From assembly GCA_035610835.1 (NCBI GenBank), contig CM069442.1, positions 57,019,950 to 57,083,949 on the forward strand: 64,000 nt of DNA, given 5' to 3'. The stretch's first letter is position 1, and each line of letters opens with the position of its first letter. A model generated the notes under the pieces. It was given only the letters and a program-made list of their open reading frames with translations, was not told the DNA's origin and did no database searches. Origin of the DNA: Ophiura sarsii. Lineage: Eukaryota > Echinodermata > Ophiuroidea > Amphilepidida > Ophiuridae. Shown piece after piece: positions 22,678 through 35,439 of this stretch. A program made the position numbers and the translations under genes.

Positions 22678-23686
22678 TAGTGTGTTGTAGTGTTGTATAT
22701 AGAATATGTGATACAAAAAACCAAGAAATAAGGGAAACATCGAACGAGACGTGATCCAATAACAAGAGGGACACGGCAAGTTAACACAGTTGAGTGCCAA
22801 TGGCGTAATTATAGCAGACTTAGACGGGTCAATTCAAACCAATTTAGCATGATATAACGGCCACCTGCACATTGAGATATAAGGGTAATGACAGTTTCAT
22901 CATAATGTAAGCATGAGATTGGAAGTAAAGTGGATCATGTCAAAGAAGTCACGGACGACATGAGACAATACTTATCTCTACACATGTAATACTACAGCAA
23001 CAGCATCAATACTCACGGACGCGCTGAGAATAATACTTTTGATCAAACTTAAAATCAGCGCTAGTCATCGCACTACCTCGCTCAATATTGCTGTTTATTC
23101 ATAAGAGTGACGCCTAGAAATTTTCTGTTAAAACTACATCTGTGTAACACTTCTGCAATTTGTTTAAACTTTGCCACTGTAATCGGTTCATCATTACTGA
23201 CCCTCCCAATTATGATTTTCACGATTGTGGAGGTAAAAAATCACGTTTTTTGGCACCTTTTCGTCTGTAATTCAAAAAATAAATAAGATAATAATTTTAA
23301 AAAAATACGCCTCCTAGGGACTTTTATTAGGATTATAATAAAACTAGTATGACAAAATTGAGGAAATATATTTTGAGTTACCTTGCACAAACCTAAAATG
23401 GGTCAAAAAACATTTTTTTTATAATTTTTTCCAAACTGGTCAATTTCATGTTCATGGTTGGATTCATTGAACCCTTTCCTTCAAGAAAATGTATACTTTT
23501 CTATAGATTAAATGAATAATGAAGAAGTTACGCCAGTTTTACGGAGGCTGTACCTGAGAGTCCACACCCTCCTTAAATGAAAACTTCAAGTTGAAAATAT
23601 GTCGGCAAAGATCATGCAAAGGGTGACCATGTTCAAATAATTCCCTTCCCTTCTAAAACGTAAGACTTTAAGTTGTATATTGTCGT

Positions 23687-23726
23687 CCACCCGGGGTTGG
23701 TCTACCCGTCGGTCTACCCCGGGTGG
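23687..23726. other. GC-rich hairpin CCACCCGGGGT / ACCCCGGGTGG
   Basis: Two perfect 11-nt arms (23687-23697 and 23716-23726) flank a spacer that repeats GGTCTACCC. They stand out from AT-rich surroundings. Possibly the relic of an element end; function unknown. Confidence 0.6.
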
Positions 23727-24266
23727 TAAGTCATGTGGGCATTTCCATCGCTGTATATAGCTATATATATATTAGGACGGTTTTTGTTAAAGCCAAAACA
23801 TTACAATACAATAATTAAAATAATTGTTATCCGAATATGACACTTTTATAATGGTAATTCCTTCCTGGTATTATCTTATCTATAATCAAATCGTTAATAC
23901 GAAAGCAAAGATGATATAGCTATTAGAAATAAATATCTTATTTGGTAACGATAACAACTAATACCATTATCCACTAGGCATCTTCGTTTCAAGATCATTG
24001 TCATCGTATCTGTTTTGTAATGACCCGTATACCGGGTATTCCAACGCAATAAATTGTAGTAATCCGTTTGTATTGACCTTTTAAGGAACACCGTATGGTC
24101 CTTCTCCGACAATTTCCAATGTATTTCTTCTTCTCGGCTCTGACAATTGACGAAGCATACTACCGTGTTCTGAAGATGTAAAGGACGCATCTACAACGTC
24201 GATATCTAGTTAAACAGTTTTGTGAATTGAATAGGTAAAAATGAATGATCGACTCTCAGCCATTTC

Positions 24267-24722
24267 AAATGCGTAATTAAACTAAATGTTGTCAATCACA
24301 TTTAGGTGCACACTACTTGTAAAGTAATACACGTCAAATAGAGCGCAGTTTCAAAAGCGCGAACGGAAATATGTTTTTATTCCTCTGTAGGCTCGAAGGT
24401 GTGTGAACTGATCAAATCCACTTTTTCAAAATCATAATGAAAAAAACTTATGTTTATCTTATTACCCTTGTAAATTATAAGCTAGAGAGATGTACCTATA
24501 TCTTGAAACATGGTTCTAGAATAGTTTTTGAAGGGAGCGCTGGAACAGGGAAACTTACGCTGTAATAACATTTTGAGGAATGATGTAATAGGGAAAAGTA
24601 CATATTAAGTGGCATTAACAGGATGAAACACTGGAATAATGAAAGGTACGTTGTTAGTTTTCTTTACAGGGAGCACTGGACACATCATAAGAGAACTTGC
24701 TGTAACTGGAAAACGTACGTTA
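24267..24722 (-). repeat. Beta sub-segment inverted relative to its paralogues
   Basis: This 455-bp stretch matches the reverse complement of about 32137-32600 and 37848-38325. The DNA that follows (24723 onward, GGTGAGAGAGCCCTGGAATA) is in direct orientation with those copies. In the paralogues the segment is bounded by AAATAACGTGCGT on the left and AC(A/G)CGTTTTATTT on the right, which are inverted relatives of each other. A flip between those short repeats would explain the arrangement. A diverged relative lies at 58095-58640. Confidence 0.7.
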
Positions 24723-25607
24723 TTTGGTTGGTGAGAGAGCCCTGGAATAAAAGTTTTGAAGAGAGGGCTGTAATAGGTAAACCTACGTAATTAGCGAACA
24801 ATAAAATGACGCACTGAAAGACAGAAACTTGGTTCTTAAGGTAGCGCGTTTGTCATTGAAATATGAGCGCCAGAAAAGAGCAATGTACGTCATCAGGTTA
24901 TCTCTACATCATCAAGTTATCTCTAAAGTAAGAGTTAGGACAGGAAAAGTTCGTTGAGTAATATTTGACGAGAGCGCCGAAGCAAGGAAATGCAAATTTT
25001 GTGGTGAATGGGAATGTTATTAGATTGATTAGTTGCACCCCCATAGGCGTAAGTTAGCATTCACGTGCTTGGCAAAACACGTTACACGTCACCTTGCACT
25101 AAGCACCAGAATGATATGACATTTTAAAACATATTGTCTAATTAATTATTGAGCGAAAAAGTTCCCACCAGCGTATACGCAACTATGAGATACACGATTG
25201 ATGTATCAATAGCGCTAGCGCGGGGATTTGTTGCGTACTGTTGTGTACGCATTTAATCAGTATACGCAGCACATGCCGCTTGAACCTGTTTACGCGGAAC
25301 GGTATTCCGAAGTTGTTCGTTCAGTTATTAATTAAACTATAGTATTCCTGAGCCAGAAAACAAGGAGAAGGAGATTTCCTGAACATTTTTGTGTATGTAA
25401 AAGAGGAACGTGCCTTCGCCCTCATCGCAACGTATTCAGCTAAAATATCAAGAAGACAGCCCCTTAACACCTCACCTCAAGCAGAGAACAGAAGATTATG
25501 TCATCAAGACATCAACTAACTGTCTAATGGGTATAAATATAGGCCGTTTTGGAAAAATCAGTGGAGTTCGACCCTAGTAAGCAAGATACATCGTACCACT
25601 TTCCCAT

Positions 25608-26612
25608 GGGGTCTGGGGTCAAAAGCCCGTATATAGGATGTCAATTTTAACATATTTTCCAAAACTTGACCCATAAGTGTTATACCATAATATAGCCCAT
25701 ATCGCAAAATTTGAAATTTTGCTCTGGTTGCATGGTAACCACACAGGGCCTTTGATTGGCTGAACGCTGTTGCAAGTGTAACTCAAAAACGCTAACCATT
25801 AGTATACTGGTATTTGGGTTGAATGTTTACAATGGATTTTTGATATCGTTGCCATGGCAACCAGGAACCGACCAATCAGGTAATATTGCATGATAATTCA
25901 AATTTGGAAAAGAATTTCAAAATTCGGGATCCATAAGGTTGTAGAAAATTATGGTTTTCATATGTATACCAAATGTTATACAAATCCAACATTTCGTTAT
26001 TGAGTTAGAGCCGCAGAAGACTTCAAGTTTGCGCTTTCGACGTTTTGAGATATCAGCGTTTTAAAAATCACATATCGTAGAGGGCGCTTTTCATTAGAAA
26101 ATAAACCTTCGCATCCATTTTTTTAACGTTTATGTTTGTAAAAATAATGATTGTATTTTATAATCAAAGTTTTGCTAAGATAATCAAAGTTTTGCTAAGA
26201 TAAATTAATTGATATAGTATTTTTTATACCATTGCTATGGCAAATCGTTACATATAGCAGGGTGAAAAAACAGTAAAATACATAAGAAATACACCAAAAT
26301 TACGTAATATGAATCAAATTTCAAAGTAAATGTAATTTAAATATTTATAATACCATTCTAGACTATAAGATGTTTCATTAAACTTTCGATAATATCTTTT
26401 CCCAAATTCAGTTAAATATCACTGCTTGAAAATTATTACATGTAATCTAATAGGAAACCGCCATTTTGATACAAGTTCGCCTCACCGATATAACTTTGTT
26501 CAAACTCAACATTAAAAAGAAATGTATGATGTTTGCAATATCTCATTGTTCCTTACCTAGCCAAAAATACATATTCCCCTCCCCCCGACTCTCCCCCCCC
26601 CCCCCCCCCTAT
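25608..26612. other. Sequence present only in gamma copy 1
   Basis: After ACCACTTTCC, the other copies continue directly into AATATTTTAAGC and then CAATACTTTTTRCAAATAGA. Copy 1 instead has about 1 kb starting CATGGGGTCTGGGGTCAAAA and ending with a C-run (26590-26609). It contains a 22-bp tandem duplication (GATAATCAAAGTTTTGCTAA, at 26160 and 26182). No inverted ends or coding frames were seen. It may be an insertion or the ancestral state deleted in the others. Confidence 0.5.
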
Positions 26613-29572
26613 TTTCAAATATTCATTTCAATACTTTTTACAAATAGAACTCTTAACCTTCAATATATTCTATATACCACATTCAACTGACATGTAATTT
26701 GCCGCTTTTTCTGTTACCTAAATATTACCTAAAACCCTAATGTAGAATCGCTATCTAACCATGGTAATAATAATCAGTATAGAAATAAAACCAGGTAATA
26801 ATAATACTGTGCGAGCATTCATTCAGGGTTTTGTTAAGTTCTTGGTACAAACAAAGGTTTACTAAAAGTCAAGGCAGTCATATACTTGAATTATATGGAT
26901 GAGTTGCTCTGGGGCAACAGCTTCCATACAGTAGGCGGATTTTCTGTTAGCCTTTATACACCTAGATTCATTAAATGGTGTGGAAACCACACTTACAATT
27001 TACTCGATCGAATGACTTTACCCACTTCCGGCACTAACCAACATTGTGAAACTCGAGACTTGACTCGTCGAGTTACTAGTGTCAAATCACTTGAGTCGAC
27101 ATAAGACTCATCAGTCTAACTATTCGGAAGCGAACGTTTGATGCTTATGTGAAGATGACTCTTCATTTCACTGTTAGAGTAGTTCTAAAGTAGGGGTGAA
27201 CAGTTTCATATTTAGGTCATTTGGCAATTTGCTCTTTCAGATTCTATGCATCCCATCACATGCTTTCTATGCAGATAAATTTAACTATCACTGCTTGCAA
27301 TCCACACATGTAGATTATTTATTTTAGATGATGCAATGATACATAATATCAGGTAACTTGTGTAGGAATGGTCTATCAAAACATTATTCTGTGAGTCATA
27401 AAACGGCGCCCTTGAGTCATGAATTACCACACGTGAGCCGTGTAACGACGTTCCAGGGTTATGATTCTCATGGTTAAGTTTCTCAGCAATTATATATATT
27501 AAAGGCCACCTGGTGTGCTCCACGTATCTTTTTGAAAAGGTATGAGTTCGCGCATGATACATTAATCAGCAAATATAGGCATGTTCAGACAAAACAGATT
27601 GTCTTCGATTAATTATTCGTTGATAAATGATATAAGTGCACAGGAACATTTGACTAAAATTTTAAAAAGAACACTGATTAGAATTAATATTGAAAGCATT
27701 TGAACGCAAAATGCTAACGTCGACACAATGTATGTTGATTTCTGATCAATTAGGTCTAATGTATGGCTATGGAGGCCGGACTGTGGCTCCACGGGGACCA
27801 TTGCTCCTTTGACACCGGGTTTTACTAAAGATAATGTGATACAGTAAGGGTTTAAATATGTCTCCACGCTCATTTTAAATACTTCTAGTGTATTTTTCAA
27901 ATAAGAAAACTAGTTGGCGCTATCCGATTGGGTGGGGTTTTTTTCTTCAAATAATCACGAGGCTAACTATTATGCTAGCCCCTCAATCATACTTTTATGG
28001 ACATTAGAGAACGGCAATACTAAAGTTTGTATGGTTCATCATAGAGTTATTTCTTCCCATTTCATTAATAAATGTTATCACTTTACAATGAGAGGGAGTT
28101 GCAAAATCAATAGGGTGTGCTGCTGAGTAAAATTGAATATTACAATAGACTTTTTACGATAACGTTAAAGGTAGATTTTGCATGTTGTTACCTCGGAATT
28201 CAACGGTTCTAACTGTCATCTCAGGGTTTTTTTATTGCAAATAAGGATATTTTTGAAATCTGCATGTTGTTAGTTAAATAACTTGACTAGATTGTTGGAA
28301 TTTGAACATATTGACCAGGTTTGTAAAAATGTGAACGTTTGTAAGGACCTCACTCCCGATTTCTTTTTGTTTTCTTTTGTTAATATTTTAACTTAGTAAA
28401 GCCTTACCTCAGAATATAAAATGTCAGTTTGAACCTTGTAATTCTAAGGTGACGATGTCCCAACATACACATTATGTTCTAGTTGTTTAATCATTCTTCT
28501 TACAATCACAATTATCTAGAACTTCTCATTCCACTAAGTTAAAATGTTAAAGGTGGCTTGATATATGGTTTTTATTTTCTACGTTCCACCAAATATTCTT
28601 TAAAAGTATTATTAGAGCTGTATAATGTATTAATAATATATCAAGCAATAATACCAAAGTATGATTAGGTAAGTACGATTAGGTCCATATGATGTATAAA
28701 ACAATAAATAAAGTAATAATTCAAATTATAAAAACCACAAACAATACAATAACAACGAGGGATCAGCTCATACTGCACACCATTATTGTACTTAAGAGAT
28801 ATTTATTAACGGGAGCTTATTATGTTAACTTATATCAGACTTAGACGGGTCAATTCAAACCAATTTAGCATGATATAACGGCCACCTGCACATTGAGAAA
28901 TAAGGGTAATGACAGTTCATCATAATGTAAGCATGAGATTGGAAGTAAAGTGGATCATGTCAAAGAACTCACGGACGAAATGAGACAACACTTATCTCTA
29001 CAGTTGTAATACTACAGCAACAGCATCAATACTCACGGACGCGCTGAGAATAATACTTTTGATCACACTTATAATCAGCGCTAGTCATCGCACTACCTCG
29101 CTCAACATTGCTGTTTATTCATAAGAGTAACGCCTAGAAATTTGCTATTAAAACTACATCTTTGTGGCACTTCTGCAATTTGAATCAACTTTGCCACTGT
29201 AATCCGTTCATCACTACTGACATTCTCAATTATGTTTTTGAGAGGTGTTTTACCTGTGAATGGACCATGCACCATTTTCTGGAATGGGGAAGCTAAAAAT
29301 GGGAAATATTAATTATTTGATTGATCACATAATATAACCTCATGCTTACATGCGTATTATGACAAAGCGCTCAGTGATGTTACTTTTTCAGAAACGGCTA
29401 AACTTGGCAATTGGTTAAATAATTAAGAAGTGACCCAACGCTATTAAATGAGGCACAATGAAAATGTTATATCACATTCCTAACCAAAGTTACGGATTAT
29501 GAAAATCAATTGTCTCAAAATATCAAATACAAATTGTCAAGTTATGGACATTTAGAGTTTTGGTTTTGTTAA

Positions 29573-29874
29573 CCCTAACCCTAGAACGTGGCATTGGGGA
29601 TGGAACGAAGAACAGGGGGAGGGGTTAAATAAAAAATGGGAAAAATTATGTCCGCCGGCCCCGGGAATTGAACCCGGAAATTGAACCCGGGTCGGCCGCG
29701 TGACAGGCGAGATATACAACCACTCAGCCACGGGGGGAGGTGGGGGGGCTTCACAGGCTAATAATCGGAGACCATATATACCCGTATTTTAGTGCTACAT
29801 GAGATAGAACTTGTGCGCGCGCAAGCCAAGTGGTGCTGGCCGTGGTGTTGCTGTGATACGTAGTAGGGTTAGGG
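29573..29874. mobile_element. TTAA-site MITE with CCCTAACCCTA ends carrying a tRNA-like core (copy A)
   Basis: The left end is TTAA then CCCTAACCCTAGAACGTGGC. The right end reads GTAGTAGGGTTAGGG then TTA. The inverted ends plus the TTAA target mimic two telomere repeats. The paralogous site at about 54608 (TTTTGTTAACAAATCAATGG) has no insertion, which supports insertion at TTAA, as for piggyBac-type elements. The core (about 29650-29740) read on the minus strand resembles tRNA-Asp: box A-like GTGGCTGAGTGG, anticodon arm CGCCTGTCACGCGG with GTC, and T-arm GGGTTCAATTCC. The T-arm is partly duplicated in this copy. The acceptor stem does not pair, so it is tRNA-derived and not a working tRNA gene. 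Confidence 0.8.
29650..29742 (-). pseudogene. tRNA-Asp(GTC)-like sequence inside MITE A
   Basis: On the minus strand: GTGGCTGAGTGG (A box), CGCCTGTCACGCGG (anticodon loop CTGTCAC, anticodon GTC), CCGGGTTCAATTCC (B box), with the last part repeated. The acceptor and D stems are not complementary. Related copies sit in the next two MITEs. Confidence 0.6.
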
Positions 29875-30914
29875 TTATAGAAATGCACTGTGTTGTGTCG
29901 TATTAACCCTAACCCTAGAAGTTCCACCAAATATTCTTTAAAAGTTTTATATATTAGAGCCGTATAATGTATTAATAATATATCAAGCAATAATACCAAA
30001 GTATGATTAGGTAAGTACGATTAGGTCCATAATTATGGTGTATCAAAAATGATAAAGTAATGATTCCAATTATAAAAACCACAAACAATACAATAACAAC
30101 GAGGGATCAGCTCATACTGCACACCATTATTGTACTGAAGAGATATTTATCAACGGGAGGTTATTATGTTAACTTAGACGGGTCAATTTAAACCAATTTA
30201 GCATGATATAACGGCCATCTGCACATTGAGAAATAAGGGTAATGACAGTTCATCATAATATAAGCATGAGATTCGAAGTAAAGTGGATCATGTCAAAGAA
30301 CTCACGGACGAAATGAGACAACACTTATCTCTACAGTTGTAATACTACAGCAACAGCATCAATACTCACGGACGCGCTGAGAATAATACTTTTGATCACA
30401 CTTATAATCAGCGCTAGTCATCGCACTACCTCGCTCAACATTGCTGTTTATTCATAAGAGTAACGCCTAGAAATGTGTTGTTAAAACTACATCTTTGTGA
30501 CACTTCTGCGATTTGAATTAACTTTGCCACTGTAATCGGTTCATCACTACTGACATTCTCAATTATGTTTTTGAGAGGTGTTTTACCTGTGAATGGACCA
30601 TGCACCATTTTCTGGAATGGGGAAGCTAAAAATGGGAAATCTTAAATTATTTGATTGATCACATTATATGCATCATGCTTACATGCGTATTATGACAAAG
30701 CGCTCAGTGATTTTACTTTTTCAGAAACGGCTAAACTTGGCAATTGGTTAAATAATTAAGAAGTGACCCAACGCTATTAAATGAGGCACAATGAAAATGT
30801 TATATCACATTCTTAACCAAAGTTACGGATTATGAAAATCAATATTGTCTCAAAATATCAAATACAAATTGTCAATTGTCAAGTTATGAACATTTAGAGT
30901 TTTGGTTTGGTTAA

Positions 30915-31187
30915 CCCTAACCCTAGAACGTGGCAGTGGGGATGGAACGAAGAACAAGGGGAGGGGGTTAAATAAAAAATGGGAACAATTATGTCCGCCG
31001 GCCCGCCCGGGTCGGCCGCGTGACAGGCGAGATATACAACCACTCAGTCACGGGGGAGGGCTTCACAGGCTAAATAATCGGAGACCATATATACCCGTAT
31101 TTTAGTGCTACATGAGATAGAACTTGTGCGCGCGCAAGCCAAGTGGTGCTGGCCGTGGTGTTGCAGTGATACGTAGTAGGGTTAGGG
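30915..31187. mobile_element. TTAA-site MITE, copy B (first of tandem pair)
   Basis: Same ends as copy A (CCCTAACCCTAGAACGTGGC ... GTAGTAGGGTTAGGG), with TTAA at 30911-30914 on the left. The right side reads TTATAG, not TTAA, then a 30-bp linker (TAGAAATGCACTTAACTGTG...) runs into copy C. The tRNA-Asp-like core is at about 30998-31060, minus strand. In this copy the B-box region is shortened to CCGGGCGGGC, so the pol III B box is lost. Confidence 0.8.
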
Positions 31188-31224
31188 TTATAGAAATGCA
31201 CTTAACTGTGTTATGTCGTATTAA

Positions 31225-31505
31225 CCCTAACCCTAGAACGTGGCTGTGGGGATGGAACGAAGAACAGGGGGAGGGGGTTAAATAAAAAAAATGGGCAAAA
31301 TTATGTCCGCCGGCAACGGGAATTGAACCCAGGTCGGCCGCGTGACAGGCGAGATACAACCACTCAGCCACAGGGGAGGGCTTCACAGGCTAAAAACGGA
31401 GACCATATATACCCATACTTTAGTGCTATATGAGATAGAACTTGTGCGCGCGCAAGCCAAGTGGTGCTGGCCGTGGTGTTGCTGTGATACGTAGTAGGGT
31501 TAGGG
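31225..31505. mobile_element. TTAA-site MITE, copy C (second of tandem pair)
   Basis: Flanked by TTAA on both sides (31221-31224 and 31506-31509). The right flank AATAAATCAATGG resumes the host element seen uninterrupted at 54610. It carries the best-preserved tRNA-Asp-like core (about 31305-31378, minus): GTGGCTGAGTGG, CTCGCCTGTCACGCGGC, GGGTTCAATTCCC. The anticodon stem pairs 4 of 5 and the T stem 4 of 5, but no acceptor stem forms. Confidence 0.8.
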
Positions 31506-33380
31506 TTAATAAATCAATGGAGTGAATGAAATTTAATTCCTCAAATCTCTTTATTTTCATAAATTTGACTCTTTGGTTGAATAAAAGATGTATCAAAGAT
31601 CAGAAATACGATCTTTTTTTTAATGAATTTGATATATTTTGAACTTGTCTCACATTTGTGCCCTTAAATCAAATTATCTACTGCCGCATTGTGCCTCATT
31701 ACTCACGTGGGGTCACTACAATGACAAGGCCATTACCGACAAGGCCAATTCTTTTGTTTCATTATTCATTTTACTACTATCAAAACAGATTAAAGGTCAT
31801 GTACTTTCAACATTTTAATTTGCTGCATGTTAAAATATTGCCTCGATTTAAATCAAAATTATTTTAATAAGCGGTATTTAGATGCATTGACATTATTGTG
31901 AAATGGAATTTTAAATGGTATCCCACTTGATTCGCTGATAATTAAATAAATACAATTCCAAACATTGGGACACTTCAACGACTTTTGGAGACGATTGCCA
32001 TCGTGTTTAAAAAACGTACTTTGATAAACGTCCTATACTTTCAGCATTTTAATTTGCTGCATATTAAAATATTGCCTTGATTCAAATTAAATTAATTTTA
32101 ATAAGCGGTATTTTGATGTATTTAAATTTATGTGAAATAACGTGCGTTTTCCAGTTCCAGCACTTTCTCAAAATATCTCTTATGATGTGTCCGGTGCTCC
32201 CTGTAAAGAAAACTACCAACGTACCTTTCATTATTCCAGTGTTTCATCCTGTTAATGCTACTTAATATGTACTTTTCCCTATTACAACATTCCTCAAAAT
32301 ATAATTATAGTGTAAGTTTCCCTGATCAGGCGCTCCCTTCAAAGACTATTCTAGCGCTATGTTTCAAGATATAGGAACATCTCTCTAGCTTATAATTTGC
32401 CAGGGTTATAAGATAAACATGGGTTTTCTTTTGATAATGATTTTGAAAAAATTGGATATGATCAGTTCACACACCTTCGAGCCTACAGAGGAATAAAAAC
32501 ATGTTTCCGTTCGCGCTTTTGAAAGTGCGCTCTATTTGACGTTTATTACTTTACAAGTAGTGTGCACCTAAATGTGACTGACAACACTTTGTTTAATTAC
32601 ACGTTTTATTTGGTGAGAGAGCCCTGGAATAAGAGGTTTTGAAGAGAGCGCCGGAATAGGTAAACCTAAGTTATTAGCGGACAATAAAATGACGCACTGT
32701 GGTCCTTAAGGAAGCGCGTTTATCATTGAAATATGAGCGCCGGAAAATAGAAATGTACGTCATCAAGTTATCTCTACATCATCATGTTATCTCTAAAGGA
32801 AGAGTTAGGACAGGAAAAGTTCGTTCAGTAATATTTGATGAGAGCGCCGAAGCAAGGAAACACAAATTTGTATGGTGAATGGGAATGTTATTGACTGGTT
32901 AGTTGCATTCACAATGACCGGCAAATGCCCCGTAAGTATAGCATTCACGCACGTCACCTTGCACTAACCACCAGAATGATATGACTTTTTAAAACATATA
33001 TTCTGATTAATTATTGAACGAACAAGTTCCCACTAGCGTATACGCAGTTACTAGATACACGATCTATGTATCAATAGCGCTAGCGCGGGGATTTGTGCGT
33101 ACTGCCATGCTTATGCAGCATACGGTGCGAGTGTGTACGCATTTAATCAGTATACGCAGCACACGTTGCTTGAACCTGTTCTCGCCGAACGCTATTCCGA
33201 AGTTGTTCGTTCAATTATTAATTAAACTATAGTATTCCTGAGCCAGAAAACAAGGAGACGGAGATTTCCTGAACATTTATACGTTTGTAAAGGTGGAACG
33301 TGCCTTTGCCCTCAAGGCTATCATAGCAACGCATTCAGCTAAAATATCAAGGAGACAGCACCCTTAACACCTCACCTCAA

Positions 33381-33782
33381 CACTGCTGTTTGATCCCACA
33401 TGACATAATTTGTCTGATTTTTTCTTAGAACACCGTAACTTGCTGGCTCGGTTCTGGTTTTAACTGATTCAAGTACCTGAATATACTGGCCATCTTTTGT
33501 AGAAATTTCAGAACATTTGTTATTGCCAAGTCTGAGAAATAGAGCTTTGAATATTATTATTTACTATAACAGCGGTCTCGTCGGCCACATTTCCCATATA
33601 GTTACATGTCAAATGTGTGTCAAGTAGAAAATGCCGATAATTTAATAGGGCTCAAACAATGTTCTTGAAATTTTGACCGTATACTCGTATTCATTAGCGC
33701 TACCTAAATCAGGTCAAACCATAAATGGGCCACTATGTAATCCCATAATTTTGATTATAAAGCAGACAGTCAAACAGCCGTG
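33381..33782. mobile_element. 402-bp MITE with TCAA duplication
   Basis: CACTGCTGTTTGA at the left and its reverse complement with one change (TCAAACAGCCGTG) at the right. TCAA flanks both (33377-33380, 33783-33786). Paralogues at about 25480 and 39120 read CACCTCAAGC without the insertion, giving two independent empty sites. No coding capacity. The superfamily is not assigned from a 4-bp duplication. Confidence 0.85.
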
Positions 33783-35423
33783 TCAAGCAGAGAACAGTGG
33801 ATTATGTCATCAAGACATCAACTACTGTCTAATGGGTATAAATATAGGCCGTTTTGGAAAATCAGTGGAGTTCGACCCTAGTGAGCAAGATACATCGTAC
33901 CACTTTCCAATATTTTAAGCTAATTTCAGATAGTCAGTTCAATACTTTTTGCAAATAGAACTCTTAACCTTTAATATATTCTATATACCACATTCAACTG
34001 ACATGTAATTTGCCGCTTTCTCTGTTATTTAAATATTACCTAAAACCCTAATGTAGAATCGCTACTCTAACAATGGTAATAATAATCAGTATAGAAATAA
34101 AACCAGGTAATAATAATACTGTGCGAGCATCCGTTCAGGGTTTTGTTAATGTCTTTGTACAAACAAAGGTTTATTAAAAGTCAAGGCAGTCATATACTCG
34201 AATTATATGGATGAGTTGCTCTGGGGCAACAGCGTCCATACAGTAGGCGGGTTTTCTGTTAGCCTTTATACATCTAGATTCATTAAATGGTGTGGAAACC
34301 ACACTTACAATTACTCGATCGAATGAACGTACCCAATTCCGGCTCGACCCAACTTTGTGAAACTCGAGACTTGACTCGTCGAGTTACTAGTGTCAAATGA
34401 CTTGAGTCGACATAAGACTCATCAGTCTATTGATTCGGAAGCGAACGTTTGATGCTAATGCGAAGATGACTCTTCATTCCACTGTTAAAGTAGTTCTAAA
34501 GTAGAGGTAAACGGTTTCATTTGTAGGTCTTTTGGCAATTTGCTCTTTCAGATTCTATCCATCCCATCACATGCTTTCTATGCAGATAAATTTAACTATC
34601 GCTGCTTGCAATCCACACATGTAGATTATTTTTTTCAGATGATGCAATGATACATAATATAAGGTAACTTGTGTAGGAATGGTCTATCAAAACATTATTC
34701 TGTGAGTCATAAAACGGCGCCCTTGAATCATGAATTAGCACACGTGAGCCGTGTAACGACGTTCCTGGGTTATGATTCTCATGGTTAACTTTCTCAGCAA
34801 TTATATTAAAGGCCACCTGGTGTGCTCCACGTATCGTTTCTTAAAAGGTAAGAAATCGCGCATGATAAAGTACTCATACACGTATCAGCAAATGTAGGCA
34901 TGTTCAGACAAAACAGATTGTCGTCGAATAAATATTCGTTGATAAATGATATTAGTGCAGAGGAACATTTGACTGAAATTTTAAAAAGAACACTGATTAG
35001 AATTACTATTGAAAGCACTTGAACGCAAAATGCTAACGTCGACACAATGTATGTTGATTTCTGATCAATTAGGTCTAATGTATGGCTATGGAGGCCGGAC
35101 TGTGGCTCCACGAGGACCAATGCTCCTTTGACACCGGGTTATACTAAAGATAATGTGATACAGTAAGGGTTTTAATATGTCTCCACGCTTATTTTAAATA
35201 CTCCTAGGTGTATTTTTCAAATAAGAAAACTTGTTGGCGCTATACGATTGGGTGGGTTTTTTCGAATAATCACGAGGCTGACTATTATGCTAGTTCCTCG
35301 ATCATACTTTTATGGACATTAGAGAACGGCAATACTAAACTTTGTATGGTTCATCATAGAGTTAAAATTATAAGGGGGTATTTATTCCAATTTCATAATT
35401 AAATGTTAACACTTTACAATGAG

Positions 35424-35439
35424 GGGGGGGGGGGGGGGT
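35424..35439 (+). repeat. G-run in gamma copy 2
   Basis: The paralogues read ATGAGAGGGAGTTGCA. This copy has an expansion to about 15 Gs. Either homopolymer slippage or a sequencing artefact. Confidence 0.6.

Larger units (their letters stand above)
30763..31716. mobile_element. GTGACCC-ended element, interrupted by two MITEs
   Basis: The left end GTGACCCAACGCTATTAAAT then GAGGCACAATG matches the reverse complement of the right end GTGACCCCACGTGAGTAATG then AGGCACAATG. Removing the two TTAA MITEs leaves about 370 bp, and a separate intact relative lies at 54398-54818. The left half only is found at 29430-29571, and an internally deleted 90-bp version at 37295-37384. It sits at the alpha-beta junction of the tandem array. 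Non-coding; target duplication unclear. Confidence 0.7.

Noticed and set aside
29569..31509. Interstitial telomere repeat (TTAGGG) interpretation
   Set aside because: Only two units per end, always at the ends of the same MITE in inverted orientation, with a TTAA empty site. They are better explained as transposon ends plus target.
27281..35120. Paired minus-strand frames at 27281/34592 and 27613/34806
   Set aside because: Again duplicates of the same repeat unit, with no domain. The 40.1-43.3 kb copy is interrupted by a transposon without sign of consequence.
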